A DNA stretch of 51,546 nucleotides. It comes from Bacteroidota bacterium (lineage in GTDB: Bacteria; Bacteroidota; Bacteroidia; Chitinophagales; Chitinophagaceae). This document shows positions 33,646-43,667 of the stretch, piece after piece. The translations under genes and the position numbers were made by a program. The notes below the pieces were generated by a model, which had not been told where the DNA came from, searched no databases, and saw only the letters and a program-made list of their open reading frames with translations. Position 1 is the first letter of the stretch; the number at the start of each line of letters is the position of its first letter. The stretch is taken from positions 1-51,546 of the forward strand of contig JAFDYC010000010.1 of NCBI GenBank assembly GCA_018267625.1, read 5' to 3'.

Positions 33646-36600
33646 TTACTCCACATTCAGGTGCTGACCCTCACTATGCGCTGCAAATTCTGGCGCATAC
33701 ATACACTGAATGGTGGCAAGCCCGGCACTGAAACTGCCCGCATGAGTGACGTACAGGGGATATTCAAACACATACTTGCCTTTCGGCAGATAGTCGAAAA
33801 AGAAGTTTGTGCTGGCATCCCGAGTGCTTTCATAATAGCCCAACCCGGATTGCCAGCGATATCCGCTCAGCACATTCAATGGCTCAAAACAGGCTGCACG
33901 ACTGTCTTTCAAATGCACGTACTCCATGTCGCGGTCCACTATGATTTCCATCCGTACCCGCACCTTATCTCCGACCTTAAGGGATGCTGCAGGGCCGTTT
34001 GTATTGGCGGAAGTAATAGGCAGGAGCACGGCTCCCCGGTCTGAATTTTTTTCAATAAACCATTCTTTTTTCAGCACCAGAGGTGTGGCTGCAGCACTGA
34101 TTTTGTCCATGTCTTCGAAATATTGCCAATAGACAGCTCCCCAGGATGGCCGGTTGTCGGGATGCTTATGGCCGTTTGATCCTGCAGCTTCCAGCTTTAG
34201 GCTTATGATTCCCATTTCCGGGCGGACTTCTGCCCCCGGGATTTTAAACTTGAAATATCCACTGCCTGCTTCTTGCGGTAAGTCGGATGATTGTATGCTG
34301 GTATCCCCGAGGGTGATGCTCACCTTCCAGTCATCCTGCAGCCCGAATGATTCGCCGGAAGGTGTCAGGAGCAAGGCATAGCAGGCATCTGCCGTTGCGG
34401 TAGTGGTTCCCCAGTTTTGCGTTTGCTTTTGCTTCAATAGCCAGCGTTTCATCTGCTCTACCTGTGGCTGGTTCCGCGCGATTTCTGAAAAACACTCGAT
34501 GAGCAGGCTCTGCGTTTCGATGGGTGCATCATACCACCACCCACTACGCTTTGGTTGCATCCAGTACATGCCGGTTTCTTCTTTTTGGATGCTCGTCTCC
34601 CGCAAGGATTGTAGAATGTCTGCGCTCGTCTCCAGATCGCCATTTCGGAATAATGCCAGCGCCAACATGCCTTTAATATTGGGGTTGAAATCGGGCCAGT
34701 AATGCTGTGCCTGTTTTCTATAGAAAGCCAATGCTGTGGCGGAACATTCTTTATTCGGGATCTCTTTGAAGAAGGAGCGCATGTAGAGGTATTGTGCCTC
34801 GGTATAGCCAATTTGCCGGGACTTCAAATCAGCATGTTGCTTGAGCAGTTCCTGATATGAGTGTTCCATTTCCCGGTCGAGATACTGCAGTGCTGTCCCT
34901 AGCATTCGGTTCAGAATATCCTTGCCCGGAGGTTGGTTGTTGGTCGGGCTGTTCCTGTATATCGCCTGCAAATGCCCGATACCCGTCAAGATGTATTGTG
35001 TGATGTAGCGATTGGGCTTTGGGTTGCCTTTAAACCAGGGCCATCCTCCTTCCGGCAATTCCATTTCTTCCAGCTTGCGCAAAGTCTGTTCTAAATCCTG
35101 GCTCTGTTTTGAAGCCTCAAAGAGCAGGGCCAGATGGGCGCGTTGTTGCGCCTCGCTTTGTGCATCCAGCACCCAGGGTGTTTCTTCCAGCAAAGCAGAC
35201 TTTAACTCCTGATTGTTTTCTAAGGGTGATTTCAGAGCTGGTTGTCCCGCTTCTTCCTGCCATTTTTTGAAAATGGATTTCACACGAGGCGCTGCATCCA
35301 GGATGTGTGCCGCCAGGGCATTTGCATAATAACGGTTAAACGTCTGCTCCGAACATTCGTATGGATACTCCATCAGGTAGGGCAATGCTTTGACCACATA
35401 CCAGATAGGATGGGTGGTGTATTCTACCGTCAGCCCCTGCTGCGACATTGTTTTGCTGGTGCTGGTGGCCAGTTTTTTAAAAGAAAAATTCTTTGTTCCG
35501 CTACCGTTCATCCACATGGGCATCGCCTCAGTCACCAACATTCGGTTGCTCAAAACGGGCAAGGTATTTTCCTCTCCATCCGTGAAGGAACCGGCTTTTG
35601 CCGAGACACGAATGATCACAGGCTCGTAGCGGCTTTCAGGCACATGCAACAGCCAGGAAACGGCACTGCTTTCATCCTTTCCAAGCCGGAAAGGAAGTTC
35701 GGAGCTTGCTAGCCTAAAAGAAGTATTGATCAGCTTCCCGTTTTGTGCATCTACGATCTCCAGCCGTGCTGTTCCCTGAAGGTCGGCTCCGGATAGGTTG
35801 ACGACTTTCGTGCTGATGCGTATTGCATCGCCCTGGCGCAAAAAGCGGGGTAAGCCTGGCTGCACCATCAGCTCTTTCCGGGTTTTGACTTCGCCGCTAA
35901 GAAAGCCGGTGCTCATGCCTTTCGTATGGGCAAACGCCAGCATCTTCCACTCCGTTAGTGCTTCGGGAATGGTGAAGCTAAGTCGGAAGGCTCCCGTTGA
36001 ATCAGCTTGCATTTGCGGAAAGAAAAAGGCAGTTTCCTGTAGGTTCTTTCGTATCGGGATTTCATCCGATGGTACATCTGTTTTGGCGGCCTGGGCTTCC
36101 CCTTCATCACGATCACCTTGCGTCAACTCTTCGTCTTTTTTCATCACCGGAGCATTTACTATACTCCGAACCATCAGGGCCTTTCCGCCGGAAGGCATGG
36201 GATTGCTGTCGTATAAAAGCATCCCCCTCCCCTGAACGATTTCATCCAGCCAGGCAATCTGATCGTAGCTCTTGTCATAGCTGCGTATTTCTGGCACAGT
36301 GAAAGAAGCAATTCCGGATGCACTTACCGGGCTAAAGCCAATTTTCGCGTCCCAGGAAGGCAGGGAATAAAGTGTCGGAAATAAGGAGCTGATTTGCCAA
36401 TAATGCGGCTTGAAGGCATCCAGAGAGGCATCGTATAAAGTAGCGGCCAACTCAGCGGCAACCTGCTCCTTTTTTGAGCCCCGAACCACCATCGTCCATT
36501 GCTCCTGCTGGCCGGGCTTTAGCAGGTCCCGGTGTGTTTCCCATTCTATATGTAGCTCTTTATTTGTCCAGGGTATATGGAATAGCCTGCTGGCCTGATA

Positions 36601-39600
36601 GACCCGATTATTCCGGATGCCGATGTAGGAAACGGCGATGCCGCCCCGGTCTGCCTCAGTCACGCGCTGTTGCCAATCATCCGGTTTGCCCGCAGCCAGG
36701 CTTTGGAATGAAGTTTCGGTGCGGTCTATGGTTTGCACCTGTCGAATCAGATGAAGCCCGTTCAAATCAGAGACTACCTTACAAGAGGCATTTTCACCCG
36801 GTTCCCATTCATCCTTTTCAGGCCAAAGGCTCAGGGCAGTGTAGGCTTTTCCGGGTGCTGTTGCATCCCATACCTGCACAAATTTTTTCTCTTCCACAGG
36901 TTTGCCGTGCTTGTCTGTAGCCCGAAACGTGATACAATACCAGCCATTTTGCGGGAAGGCTGATGCAGGCAAGGCAACCTTACCATTCGGGCGGGTGATG
37001 ATACTTTGTTTGTTGGTAACAAGCTGTAGGGGCCATTGGCGATAATCATCTTCATCCTGGTAAGGGTCCTCCGGAAATGCTTGCCGGAAGCTTGCCTCAG
37101 ACAGCACAAATTGATCCGGTACGGGCCAGTTTCGTTTCCGGAAAAGATGATCCGGCTGTTTTAGTTGGGCTACTTCGATGTGCAGGTTGGCGGACACAAA
37201 ATTTCCATTCAGATCCTCTGTGCTTACCCGCAGTCCTTCTAAGTCTTCCCGGGATGCCTGTTCCGGTATCTCCGCCTCTATTTGCAGGGAACGATACCCA
37301 AATGAAACTTGTGTTTCGCCCGAGCGGGTCTCTCCGTTCAGGTCTGTAACCTCGGCAGAAATGGAGTAGCTGAATACTGGCAGGGAGCGCTCATCAATAC
37401 CCCGGTCTGGAAGTGCATCGAAGGTGATTTTGAATGCTCCAGAGGCATCCGTCTGGGTAGTTCCTGCCACCAGTTGTTGTTCTTCGCTATGCGGGGAAGG
37501 GTAGCGCCAGGCAAACCACCAAAAGGGCCATCGTACCCTGCGAACTACACGATATCGTACCTGTGCTGCATCAATTGGCTGGCCGGCATAAGCTTCCGCT
37601 CGCCCCACAATCGTAACCGCATCCCCCAGTGCATAATCTACTTTTAGGCTATCCCATCCCACCCGGAATTTGGGACGCTTGTATTCCTCTACTGTAGGGC
37701 TTGTATTGCCGAGCTCCTGCTGGCCCTGATTATCGAATGCCGCAATCCGCAGGACTCCGGTAAGCCCGTTTTTCGGTGCCTGAAAAGAGCCGGAGACGGA
37801 ACCCCATTCATTGGTGCGCAGGCTTTGACGGGCCAACTCCTGGCCATGAACATCAAAGAATTTCAAAACGATTGTTGTTCCCGCCAGCACCGCAGCGCTT
37901 CGTTGCTCCTGTGACTGCCGCAATAAGATGGCTTTGAAAAAAATACTTTGCCCGGGGCGGTAGATGCTGCGGTCGGTGAAGAAAAAGACACGTTGCCGGT
38001 CCTGCTCCTGTGGCGAGTAACGGTAGAAATTGAGATAGCCTTTGGAGTAAAAAGCATCCTCTCCATTTTTCATTGAAAGGGCGGAAAAACTACTTGTGCC
38101 GTCCCTCAGCCTGAAGGCTCCAGCGGCATCCGTCTTCAGAATTTCGGCTGGGGTCATTCCATATCCCTGATGGTTGCCCCGCCATTCCTGTTTATAAAAC
38201 ATTATCGCCACGCCGGGAACGGGCCCCCCGCTCTCCCGATTCAAGACAAAACCGTTCGCTGCATTCCGGGGTGAAGACGCTGGGGCTGAAGCCTCACGTT
38301 GCATCAACACAGCAAGCCTGGTGCTCTGAAAGAGGGCAAAAGACAAAGCATTGTCCGTATCCGAAAAGGAAGGTTTTGCTGAGATCAGGAGCGCATACAT
38401 ACCCAATGGCAAGGGCTCTATTTTGATTTCTGTGCTGTGCGCCTTCAGGTCTTCTGTAGCCGGCAGGGCTACCTGAAATGCTTGTATAGGTTGTCCTTGC
38501 AGCAGCTTACGGATAATTGGATCATTCCCCTGTTGCCCGTTTAGCTTGAAGAAATCGGCTGCATCCAGCCTCACAACCCGGAAATAAACGTTGGGAACAT
38601 TCTTATAGCGCAGCAGCACTTTCGAAGGCTTTCCAGGAAGTATGGCTTCTTCGGCTTCGAGGCCGAGGGAAGGAACCAGAATATTTTGTCGTAGTTGCTG
38701 AGCCGCTACGCCTCCTTCTGAGTTTGGATATTTTACGATGATGGCGTCCAGCCTTGCCATGACTTTACGCAAATCAACTTGTGGCTTTTCGGGTGAGCCT
38801 TCATTTTCTTCAAAATGTTCCCTCTTACCCATCATGAGTACAGCCAGCCGGTACGAGGCCATCGCAGCCAGGGGATGCGCGGAATATCTCGTTTCTATTA
38901 GCTCCAGAGCCTGGCGATAAAGAGCCTGTTTTTCTGGGTGCACCGAGTGTTGAAAAACAAATTCCAGACGTTGTAAATCGGCATCCAAAAAGGCAGCCTT
39001 GCTGGTGTCGGTAAGATGCAGGGCCAGCACTTGCTGATAGAGCCTGAGTGCATGCCAGGTATGGGAAAGTGTATCCTGCGTATTGAATTCATGCCGGATA
39101 AATTCTGCTGCCGGTGCGAATGCTGCTGCATCATCCAGCATGAATTCATAGGCCGGTTTCGTCAGGTCTTGTTCATCAAGTTCAAAAAAATCAAGGGCCC
39201 GGAATGCAAGCAGGTCGAAGAGGCTTGGCCTGAGTAATCGGGTGTTTCGGCCCCGCTGCAATACGGGATCAAAAGCAGCAATCGAGACGGACTTCAGGCG
39301 CCCGGCTTCTTCCAGCGAACGGAGATATAAGGTAGAGCAATGCCTGAAAAATTGGTTGGCATCCCATTGTTCAAAGTCGGTGTTTGCCGCATCCGGCTCC
39401 TGCTCCTCTGCCTGGTTCGTCCGGTCGAGGATGAGGTACCGGTTGTTCTGATAATAATCCAAGTAAAGCTGGGCGGCAATGCTGCGCCACACAGCCTGAA
39501 AGGGGAAGTCGGTAGTTTTTATTTGCGCTTCCGCAAAAGCAATATTGATGGAGTCTGCAGCTTCCTGGTTCAGATGATGAATGCGCATCAGGAAGAGCTG

Positions 39601-39807
39601 CGCCTGGAGCATGTGCACCTGATCTCCTTCCGCTTTTGCTACAGCATATAAGCCCTTCACAATCTGCTCTGCCTGCACCGGAAGGTTCCGTTTGATAAGT
39701 GAATCAGCTTCACCCCATGATCGGTGTTGCGGATTTGGCTTCATTTGAGATAGGGCATGGAATGACAATAGCAGGCTGCCAAGCAATAGCAGGACGCTTC
39801 GCTTCAT
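33646..39807 (-). CDS. bacterial alpha-2-macroglobulin family protein with thioester motif
   Basis: The protein has 2,053 residues from ATG 39807, which starts a signal peptide (MKRSVLLLLGSLLLSFHALS). A TPR-like helical region (about 30-400) precedes macroglobulin domains, with MG2 near 605-620 (FTDRSIYRPGQSIFFKA). The A2M domain is near 1265 (FFFPQMQADSTGAF, LTEWKMLAFAH). The thioester C-x-E-Q is Cys1485-Ser-Glu-Gln in YPYECSEQTFNRYYAN, followed by a helical toroid and a receptor-binding-like end. The family traps attacking proteases in the envelope. There is no lipobox, so it is probably free or periplasmic. No pbpC, its partner in proteobacteria, is adjacent. Confidence 0.9.
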   Translation of the reverse strand: MKRSVLLLLGSLLLSFHALSQMKPNPQHRSWGEADSLIKRNLPVQAEQIVKGLYAVAKAEGDQVHMLQAQLFLMRIHHLNQEAADSINIAFAEAQIKTTDFPFQAVWRSIAAQLYLDYYQNNRYLILDRTNQAEEQEPDAANTDFEQWDANQFFRHCSTLYLRSLEEAGRLKSVSIAAFDPVLQRGRNTRLLRPSLFDLLAFRALDFFELDEQDLTKPAYEFMLDDAAAFAPAAEFIRHEFNTQDTLSHTWHALRLYQQVLALHLTDTSKAAFLDADLQRLEFVFQHSVHPEKQALYRQALELIETRYSAHPLAAMASYRLAVLMMGKREHFEENEGSPEKPQVDLRKVMARLDAIIVKYPNSEGGVAAQQLRQNILVPSLGLEAEEAILPGKPSKVLLRYKNVPNVYFRVVRLDAADFFKLNGQQGNDPIIRKLLQGQPIQAFQVALPATEDLKAHSTEIKIEPLPLGMYALLISAKPSFSDTDNALSFALFQSTRLAVLMQREASAPASSPRNAANGFVLNRESGGPVPGVAIMFYKQEWRGNHQGYGMTPAEILKTDAAGAFRLRDGTSSFSALSMKNGEDAFYSKGYLNFYRYSPQEQDRQRVFFFTDRSIYRPGQSIFFKAILLRQSQEQRSAAVLAGTTIVLKFFDVHGQELARQSLRTNEWGSVSGSFQAPKNGLTGVLRIAAFDNQGQQELGNTSPTVEEYKRPKFRVGWDSLKVDYALGDAVTIVGRAEAYAGQPIDAAQVRYRVVRRVRWPFWWFAWRYPSPHSEEQQLVAGTTQTDASGAFKITFDALPDRGIDERSLPVFSYSISAEVTDLNGETRSGETQVSFGYRSLQIEAEIPEQASREDLEGLRVSTEDLNGNFVSANLHIEVAQLKQPDHLFRKRNWPVPDQFVLSEASFRQAFPEDPYQDEDDYRQWPLQLVTNKQSIITRPNGKVALPASAFPQNGWYCITFRATDKHGKPVEEKKFVQVWDATAPGKAYTALSLWPEKDEWEPGENASCKVVSDLNGLHLIRQVQTIDRTETSFQSLAAGKPDDWQQRVTEADRGGIAVSYIGIRNNRVYQASRLFHIPWTNKELHIEWETHRDLLKPGQQEQWTMVVRGSKKEQVAAELAATLYDASLDAFKPHYWQISSLFPTLYSLPSWDAKIGFSPVSASGIASFTVPEIRSYDKSYDQIAWLDEIVQGRGMLLYDSNPMPSGGKALMVRSIVNAPVMKKDEELTQGDRDEGEAQAAKTDVPSDEIPIRKNLQETAFFFPQMQADSTGAFRLSFTIPEALTEWKMLAFAHTKGMSTGFLSGEVKTRKELMVQPGLPRFLRQGDAIRISTKVVNLSGADLQGTARLEIVDAQNGKLINTSFRLASSELPFRLGKDESSAVSWLLHVPESRYEPVIIRVSAKAGSFTDGEENTLPVLSNRMLVTEAMPMWMNGSGTKNFSFKKLATSTSKTMSQQGLTVEYTTHPIWYVVKALPYLMEYPYECSEQTFNRYYANALAAHILDAAPRVKSIFKKWQEEAGQPALKSPLENNQELKSALLEETPWVLDAQSEAQQRAHLALLFEASKQSQDLEQTLRKLEEMELPEGGWPWFKGNPKPNRYITQYILTGIGHLQAIYRNSPTNNQPPGKDILNRMLGTALQYLDREMEHSYQELLKQHADLKSRQIGYTEAQYLYMRSFFKEIPNKECSATALAFYRKQAQHYWPDFNPNIKGMLALALFRNGDLETSADILQSLRETSIQKEETGMYWMQPKRSGWWYDAPIETQSLLIECFSEIARNQPQVEQMKRWLLKQKQTQNWGTTTATADACYALLLTPSGESFGLQDDWKVSITLGDTSIQSSDLPQEAGSGYFKFKIPGAEVRPEMGIISLKLEAAGSNGHKHPDNRPSWGAVYWQYFEDMDKISAAATPLVLKKEWFIEKNSDRGAVLLPITSANTNGPAASLKVGDKVRVRMEIIVDRDMEYVHLKDSRAACFEPLNVLSGYRWQSGLGYYESTRDASTNFFFDYLPKGKYVFEYPLYVTHAGSFSAGLATIQCMYAPEFAAHSEGQHLNVE

Positions 39808-40050
39808 ATTGGATCCGGTTTGGTTGAAAATACAGAGACGCAACAAGCCTTCCATTTCACAGATGCTCGCTACATTTTAACACGTAGTCTTCGAACAGTG
39901 TACCGGGGAAGCATTTCCCACGCTCAGCCAGCAAGACACTACCATTCTTTTTGGTTTTTTGCAGGATTTCATTGTAAAAAAATATGGCGCAGACGGCTGC
40001 TTCAATACCCGACTAAGATTTATTTAAGAAACGCCTGCAAGGCATCGGCT

Positions 40051-40058
40051 TACCTTCG
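40051..40058 (+). promoter_or_regulatory. -7-like box of the small membrane protein gene
   Basis: TACCTTCG, one mismatch to TANNTTTG, lies ten bases before the ATG at 40069. Confidence 0.35.
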
Positions 40059-40068
40059 CCCGGCTACC

Positions 40069-40251
40069 ATGAAAAGCTGTTGCAAAGAGGCGCTCAGCAA
40101 CCCCGAAACCGAACAAGAACCGCAGAAAAAAAAGCGGGGAATCATCCCCTGGCTCAAAAGGCTGGGCGTAGTCGGTTTTCTCTTTTTCCTTTTTAAAGGC
40201 ATCGCCTGGCTGGTCGTCTTCTGGGGCGGTGCCCGTTTTTTGGGATGCTGA
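40069..40251 (+). CDS. 60-residue single-helix membrane protein
   Basis: The protein starts MKSCCKEAL, has a charged stretch (EQEPQKKKRG), then one hydrophobic helix from VVGFLFFLFKGIAWLVVFW and ends FLGC. ATG 40069 is chosen over the longer open frame because a -7-like box precedes it and the upstream part is not protein-like. The pattern of a basic neck plus a FLFFLFKG helix looks like small membrane proteins I associate with Bacteroidota. Its function is unknown. It is divergent from the macroglobulin gene. Confidence 0.6.
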   Translation: MKSCCKEALSNPETEQEPQKKKRGIIPWLKRLGVVGFLFFLFKGIAWLVVFWGGARFLGC

Positions 40252-40295
40252 ATTTTCCCTTTATCCTATAAGTCAGGCCTCTGGTAACGCATAAA

Positions 40296-40372
40296 GGGCA
40301 CAAGTGGAGGCTGCCCTAAGTAATTTTTTAAAGTCTGCTTCAATGAAAATTCCAATAGGGCACAAAAGTGGA
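40296..40372. repeat. short spaced direct repeat upstream of the recO terminus
   Basis: GGGCACAAGTGGA (40296-40308) recurs with a two-base insertion at 40358-40372. Both copies lie in the 171-bp gap after the small membrane protein gene. No function is evident. Confidence 0.25.
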
Positions 40373-40422
40373 TTACCAAAAAAACATCCGGGACGGACAG
40401 GCTCTTGCAAAGGCATCCTGGA

Positions 40423-41181
40423 TTAATCCGGCTGGCGGAAATCATGCAGGATGGTTGTCAGAATTTTCAGTGATTTTAAGGGACGCATGTGCCCGGTGTG
40501 GCGCTGCAAAAATGCCAGGTACCATTCCAGCAACCGGTTTCTTGTGGCCCCGTTCAGGTTCAGCTCCGGCAGGGAGTCGAAGCCGCCACACTGAATCAGT
40601 TGGTCCATAGCCACCGCATCGCCGGCCTGCAACACCGTGCTTTGTGCAGGCAAAAAGGGCACAAAGGCACCTTCTTCTAAACTGATGTATGGGTTCTGTT
40701 CTGTGCAGCGGCCCGCAATTTCAAAACCCAGTGCCCGCCCGCATTGCAGCGCGAAAAAAAGTGGAAAGTTTGCTACTTCATCCACTGTCCTCCAGTCCAA
40801 TTCTTCGAGGTATTGTTTTGAAAAATCAAAGAGGGGCGGCATCGGAACTGCTTCGGGTAAGAGACAGAGCAGCAGCTCTGCCGAAAACAAGGCAATACTG
40901 TTTTTTACTACTTCTTCCTGCAGGCTTTTGTAGAAGACGATGGGCGCAAATTCTTTCAGGTTTTGCAGGTTTCCCTGTGGGCGATGGTAGGCTTCAAGCT
41001 CTAAAATCATAGCCGGTTGTAACAGCCCGGCCCGGCTGCTGCGCCCTTTTGCAGCAAGGCTGCGTATTCCTTTCAGCAGATAGCTCTGCACGCCGAATGC
41101 CCGGGTGAACTGAGTGGATATAAGGCTCGTCTCACCATACTTCAACGAGCGCAGCACGATGGAGGGCGTAGCAGAAATCAT
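40423..41181 (-). CDS. recO: DNA repair protein RecO
   Basis: The protein has 252 residues. An N-terminal OB-fold starts ISATPSIVLRSLKYGETSLISTQFT-like sequence, followed by a helical domain. It loads RecA onto SSB-coated DNA with RecR. Its ATG is 22 bases after the porZ stop on the same strand, so the two are probably one operon. I recall a recO/porZ neighbourhood in other Bacteroidota, without having checked it. Confidence 0.9.
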   Translation of the reverse strand: MISATPSIVLRSLKYGETSLISTQFTRAFGVQSYLLKGIRSLAAKGRSSRAGLLQPAMILELEAYHRPQGNLQNLKEFAPIVFYKSLQEEVVKNSIALFSAELLLCLLPEAVPMPPLFDFSKQYLEELDWRTVDEVANFPLFFALQCGRALGFEIAGRCTEQNPYISLEEGAFVPFLPAQSTVLQAGDAVAMDQLIQCGGFDSLPELNLNGATRNRLLEWYLAFLQRHTGHMRPLKSLKILTTILHDFRQPD

Positions 41182-41203
41182 GGCTTGATGAAACGAAGAC
41201 GTA

Positions 41204-43492
41204 CTAATGCAGGAACAGCATTTTGCCTACTGCTTTCTCAACGCCATCGCGGCTGGAAGCAAAGATGAGCAGCACACCACTCTGAGGCCGATGGCCTGTG
41301 TAGTCCACCCCATTCCATACGAGGCTTCCGCCGGTTGCCTTAGCACGGTAAATGAGTTGACCGGCAATGTCTGTGATGCGCACATCGGCATCGGTGGTGA
41401 AGCCTGTCATCGTGATTGGGCCTCGATAGTCGGAGCTGATGGGGTGAGGGAAGATGTGGATGCTTTGTGCGCTTTCGCTGCCGGCAGTGGCGGTGCCGTG
41501 GTACGAAACGAGGCCATCCTGAGTGCCGAAATACACATCGCCCGTGACGTCATCCACTGCGATGGACTGGATGACATTGGAAGGCAAGGGGGCGTTATCA
41601 ACGGTGAAGCGTTCGAGAATTTTAGAAGCATCGGGCGAGAGCAGCCATACGCCGTTATTTGTGCCCACCCACTTACGGTTGGCGCCATCTACGGCAATGG
41701 CATTCACGCTTTCGTTGGCAAACAGAATACCGGCAAACTGGTCATATTGCACCACCCGCAGCTCCACATCGCTGGTCTTGTCTTGAAGCAGCAGGCCTGG
41801 GCTACCGGCAATCCCAATGCCGGCATCGGTGCCAATCCAGATTGCGCCATCGCGGTCTTTGGCCAGGCAAAGCACATTGTTGGAAGGCAGGCCGCCATTG
41901 CCTTTCCCTTGGGTCAGGTTGCGATAATCATCGTCGCTTTGGATTTCGGGAGTGCCGCCATCATTATAAATAATGACACCGCCGAGTGGGGCGAGGTACC
42001 ATTTCTGGTTCAGGTCGTCCACCAGCATTTCCGAACCGGTGTTCGCAAGTGGACGGCTAAATCTGGGAACGGAATAATAATACCAGTGGCCCTCTGCGGT
42101 ACGTACTGCCAGCTCCTGGCTGAGGCCGTATTGATTCACCCAAAGTGCACCGTTCTGGTCGAAGGCCAGGCCACGAGCCGGATAATTACCATTCTGCCCC
42201 TGTAGTTCGCCTTGCTTGATCATGCGCTCCGTGCCGTCGGTCTTACGTTCATAGATGCCGCTTTCAGCGGTGCCGGCATAGAGTGTGCCGTCAGTGGGGT
42301 TTACGGCCAGCACCAGGAAGTCCAGCACACTGTCTTTAAAAAGCAGATGATTGTAGGCATTGAAATATTTCCAGTGGTCGTCGGTAAAATGCGAGATACC
42401 GGTACCCCTCAGGCGGGGCAGGTAGCTGCCCGGATAGACACCGCCATGAGCGACCCACACTTCGTCATTATGGGCATAGAGTGCGGTGTTATCTGCATCG
42501 CCGGGCCCATCCGGAATTACATAATGCAGTCCGGAAGTATCGTGCAGAATCAGGCCCAGGTAAGCATCAGCAACCCAAAGCCGGCCATCGGCAGCTTCCA
42601 CGGTGCCGCCCGGGTAGGCTGTTGCCGTAGAGTCTACCACTGCATTGTTTGTTGCGAAATGCAGGCTACGGCCCTGGCCTTTATCATCGAAGATGCCTGT
42701 GTAGAGCAGGCTGTCACCGGCATCTAAGCGAAGGATGTGGGTGCTGTCGCGGTACCAGATGCGTTGCTTCAAGCCGGGCCCGCTAAACCGGAAAAGCGAA
42801 TCGCTGATGCCGGAGCTGGAAGCATACAGTACCTGTTTCATAAAGCTCAGGTGGCTGAAAGCCCGGCTGGTATCGTAAGGCTGCCAGTTGCCAAAAACCT
42901 GGGGTGCCGGATTGCTTTTTGCAATGCGATAAATGCCGGCATCAGAAGCTGCATAGAGGAAGGTGTCGTCTGAAGTCACGGCATTCACCGGTATGGTCTG
43001 GCCCATGCTGCTGAAGACATAGGTTTCTTTCACTTCCTGGCGATCGAGGTCTATGACCAGGATGCCCAGGCCGGTGCTGAGGTAGGCCAGGCCATGGTCT
43101 GTATAAATATCCCGGATGTTCTTGTCTCCTGAAACGCTTTTGTTTTTCAAGTCGGGTAGCACCGTGAAATTGTGGTAGCGGAAGAGGTCTATGTTGCTGT
43201 TTTGATAACAGATGATGACACTGTTGGTTGCTGCATCATAAGCCAGGCCTATGGGGTTTGAATCATGCATCCCCTCCACCTTGCTGTATGTTTCGATTGC
43301 CTGGTCGGAGGTGTTGAAGCTGAAAAAGCCCTTGGCGCTGGTGACGTATAGTGTAATCCCGTCTGTGGCGATTCCGGTGGCCTGGTTGTAAGGAAGGTGA
43401 GCCCTCCATTTCCCGACCGGGCGAAACTGTGCAAACACAGGAGCAGCCGCTATCAAAAAAAGCAGAAGCAAACCGAAGGTTCGGGTCATCAT
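41204..43492 (-). CDS. porZ: T9SS surface protein PorZ (beta-propeller, CTD)
   Basis: The protein has 762 residues from ATG 43492, with a signal peptide ending PVFAQ. The start of the mature chain (GKWRAHLPYNQATGIATDG) and repeats such as IGLAYDAATNSVIICYQNSNIDLF are typical of the PorZ N-terminal propeller. A second propeller-like stretch carries regulator-propeller repeats (GAIWIGTDAGIG, NRKWVGTNNGVWLL). It ends in a CTD-like tail (IHIFPHPISSDYRG, GVEKAVGKMLFLH). PorZ works with PorU in the surface attachment complex, handling A-LPS for cargo anchoring. It lies directly upstream of recO. Confidence 0.85.
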   Translation of the reverse strand: MMTRTFGLLLLFLIAAAPVFAQFRPVGKWRAHLPYNQATGIATDGITLYVTSAKGFFSFNTSDQAIETYSKVEGMHDSNPIGLAYDAATNSVIICYQNSNIDLFRYHNFTVLPDLKNKSVSGDKNIRDIYTDHGLAYLSTGLGILVIDLDRQEVKETYVFSSMGQTIPVNAVTSDDTFLYAASDAGIYRIAKSNPAPQVFGNWQPYDTSRAFSHLSFMKQVLYASSSGISDSLFRFSGPGLKQRIWYRDSTHILRLDAGDSLLYTGIFDDKGQGRSLHFATNNAVVDSTATAYPGGTVEAADGRLWVADAYLGLILHDTSGLHYVIPDGPGDADNTALYAHNDEVWVAHGGVYPGSYLPRLRGTGISHFTDDHWKYFNAYNHLLFKDSVLDFLVLAVNPTDGTLYAGTAESGIYERKTDGTERMIKQGELQGQNGNYPARGLAFDQNGALWVNQYGLSQELAVRTAEGHWYYYSVPRFSRPLANTGSEMLVDDLNQKWYLAPLGGVIIYNDGGTPEIQSDDDYRNLTQGKGNGGLPSNNVLCLAKDRDGAIWIGTDAGIGIAGSPGLLLQDKTSDVELRVVQYDQFAGILFANESVNAIAVDGANRKWVGTNNGVWLLSPDASKILERFTVDNAPLPSNVIQSIAVDDVTGDVYFGTQDGLVSYHGTATAGSESAQSIHIFPHPISSDYRGPITMTGFTTDADVRITDIAGQLIYRAKATGGSLVWNGVDYTGHRPQSGVLLIFASSRDGVEKAVGKMLFLH

Positions 43493-43667
43493 GGGCAATC
43501 AGCGAAATGTAGCTTTCAAAAGTATCCTAATAACGAGCCGGGATGCTGCATATTGCTGCAGGCTATTTGGCTTTTTACGTCACTTTTGAAGCGGAAGAAT
43601 TTTTTTCTTTCTGAATAGGCATTGCCGATACTTGCCTGAAAAACTTGCATCATTCTTTGAATCGTCT

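Noticed and set aside
33601..35712. Several 120-156 codon plus-strand frames within the macroglobulin gene
   Set aside because: All are antisense shadows of a long, domain-consistent coding frame.
41207..42205. A 332-codon frame antisense to porZ
   Set aside because: It mirrors the propeller-coding frame and its product has no recognisable fold, signal or homology pattern.
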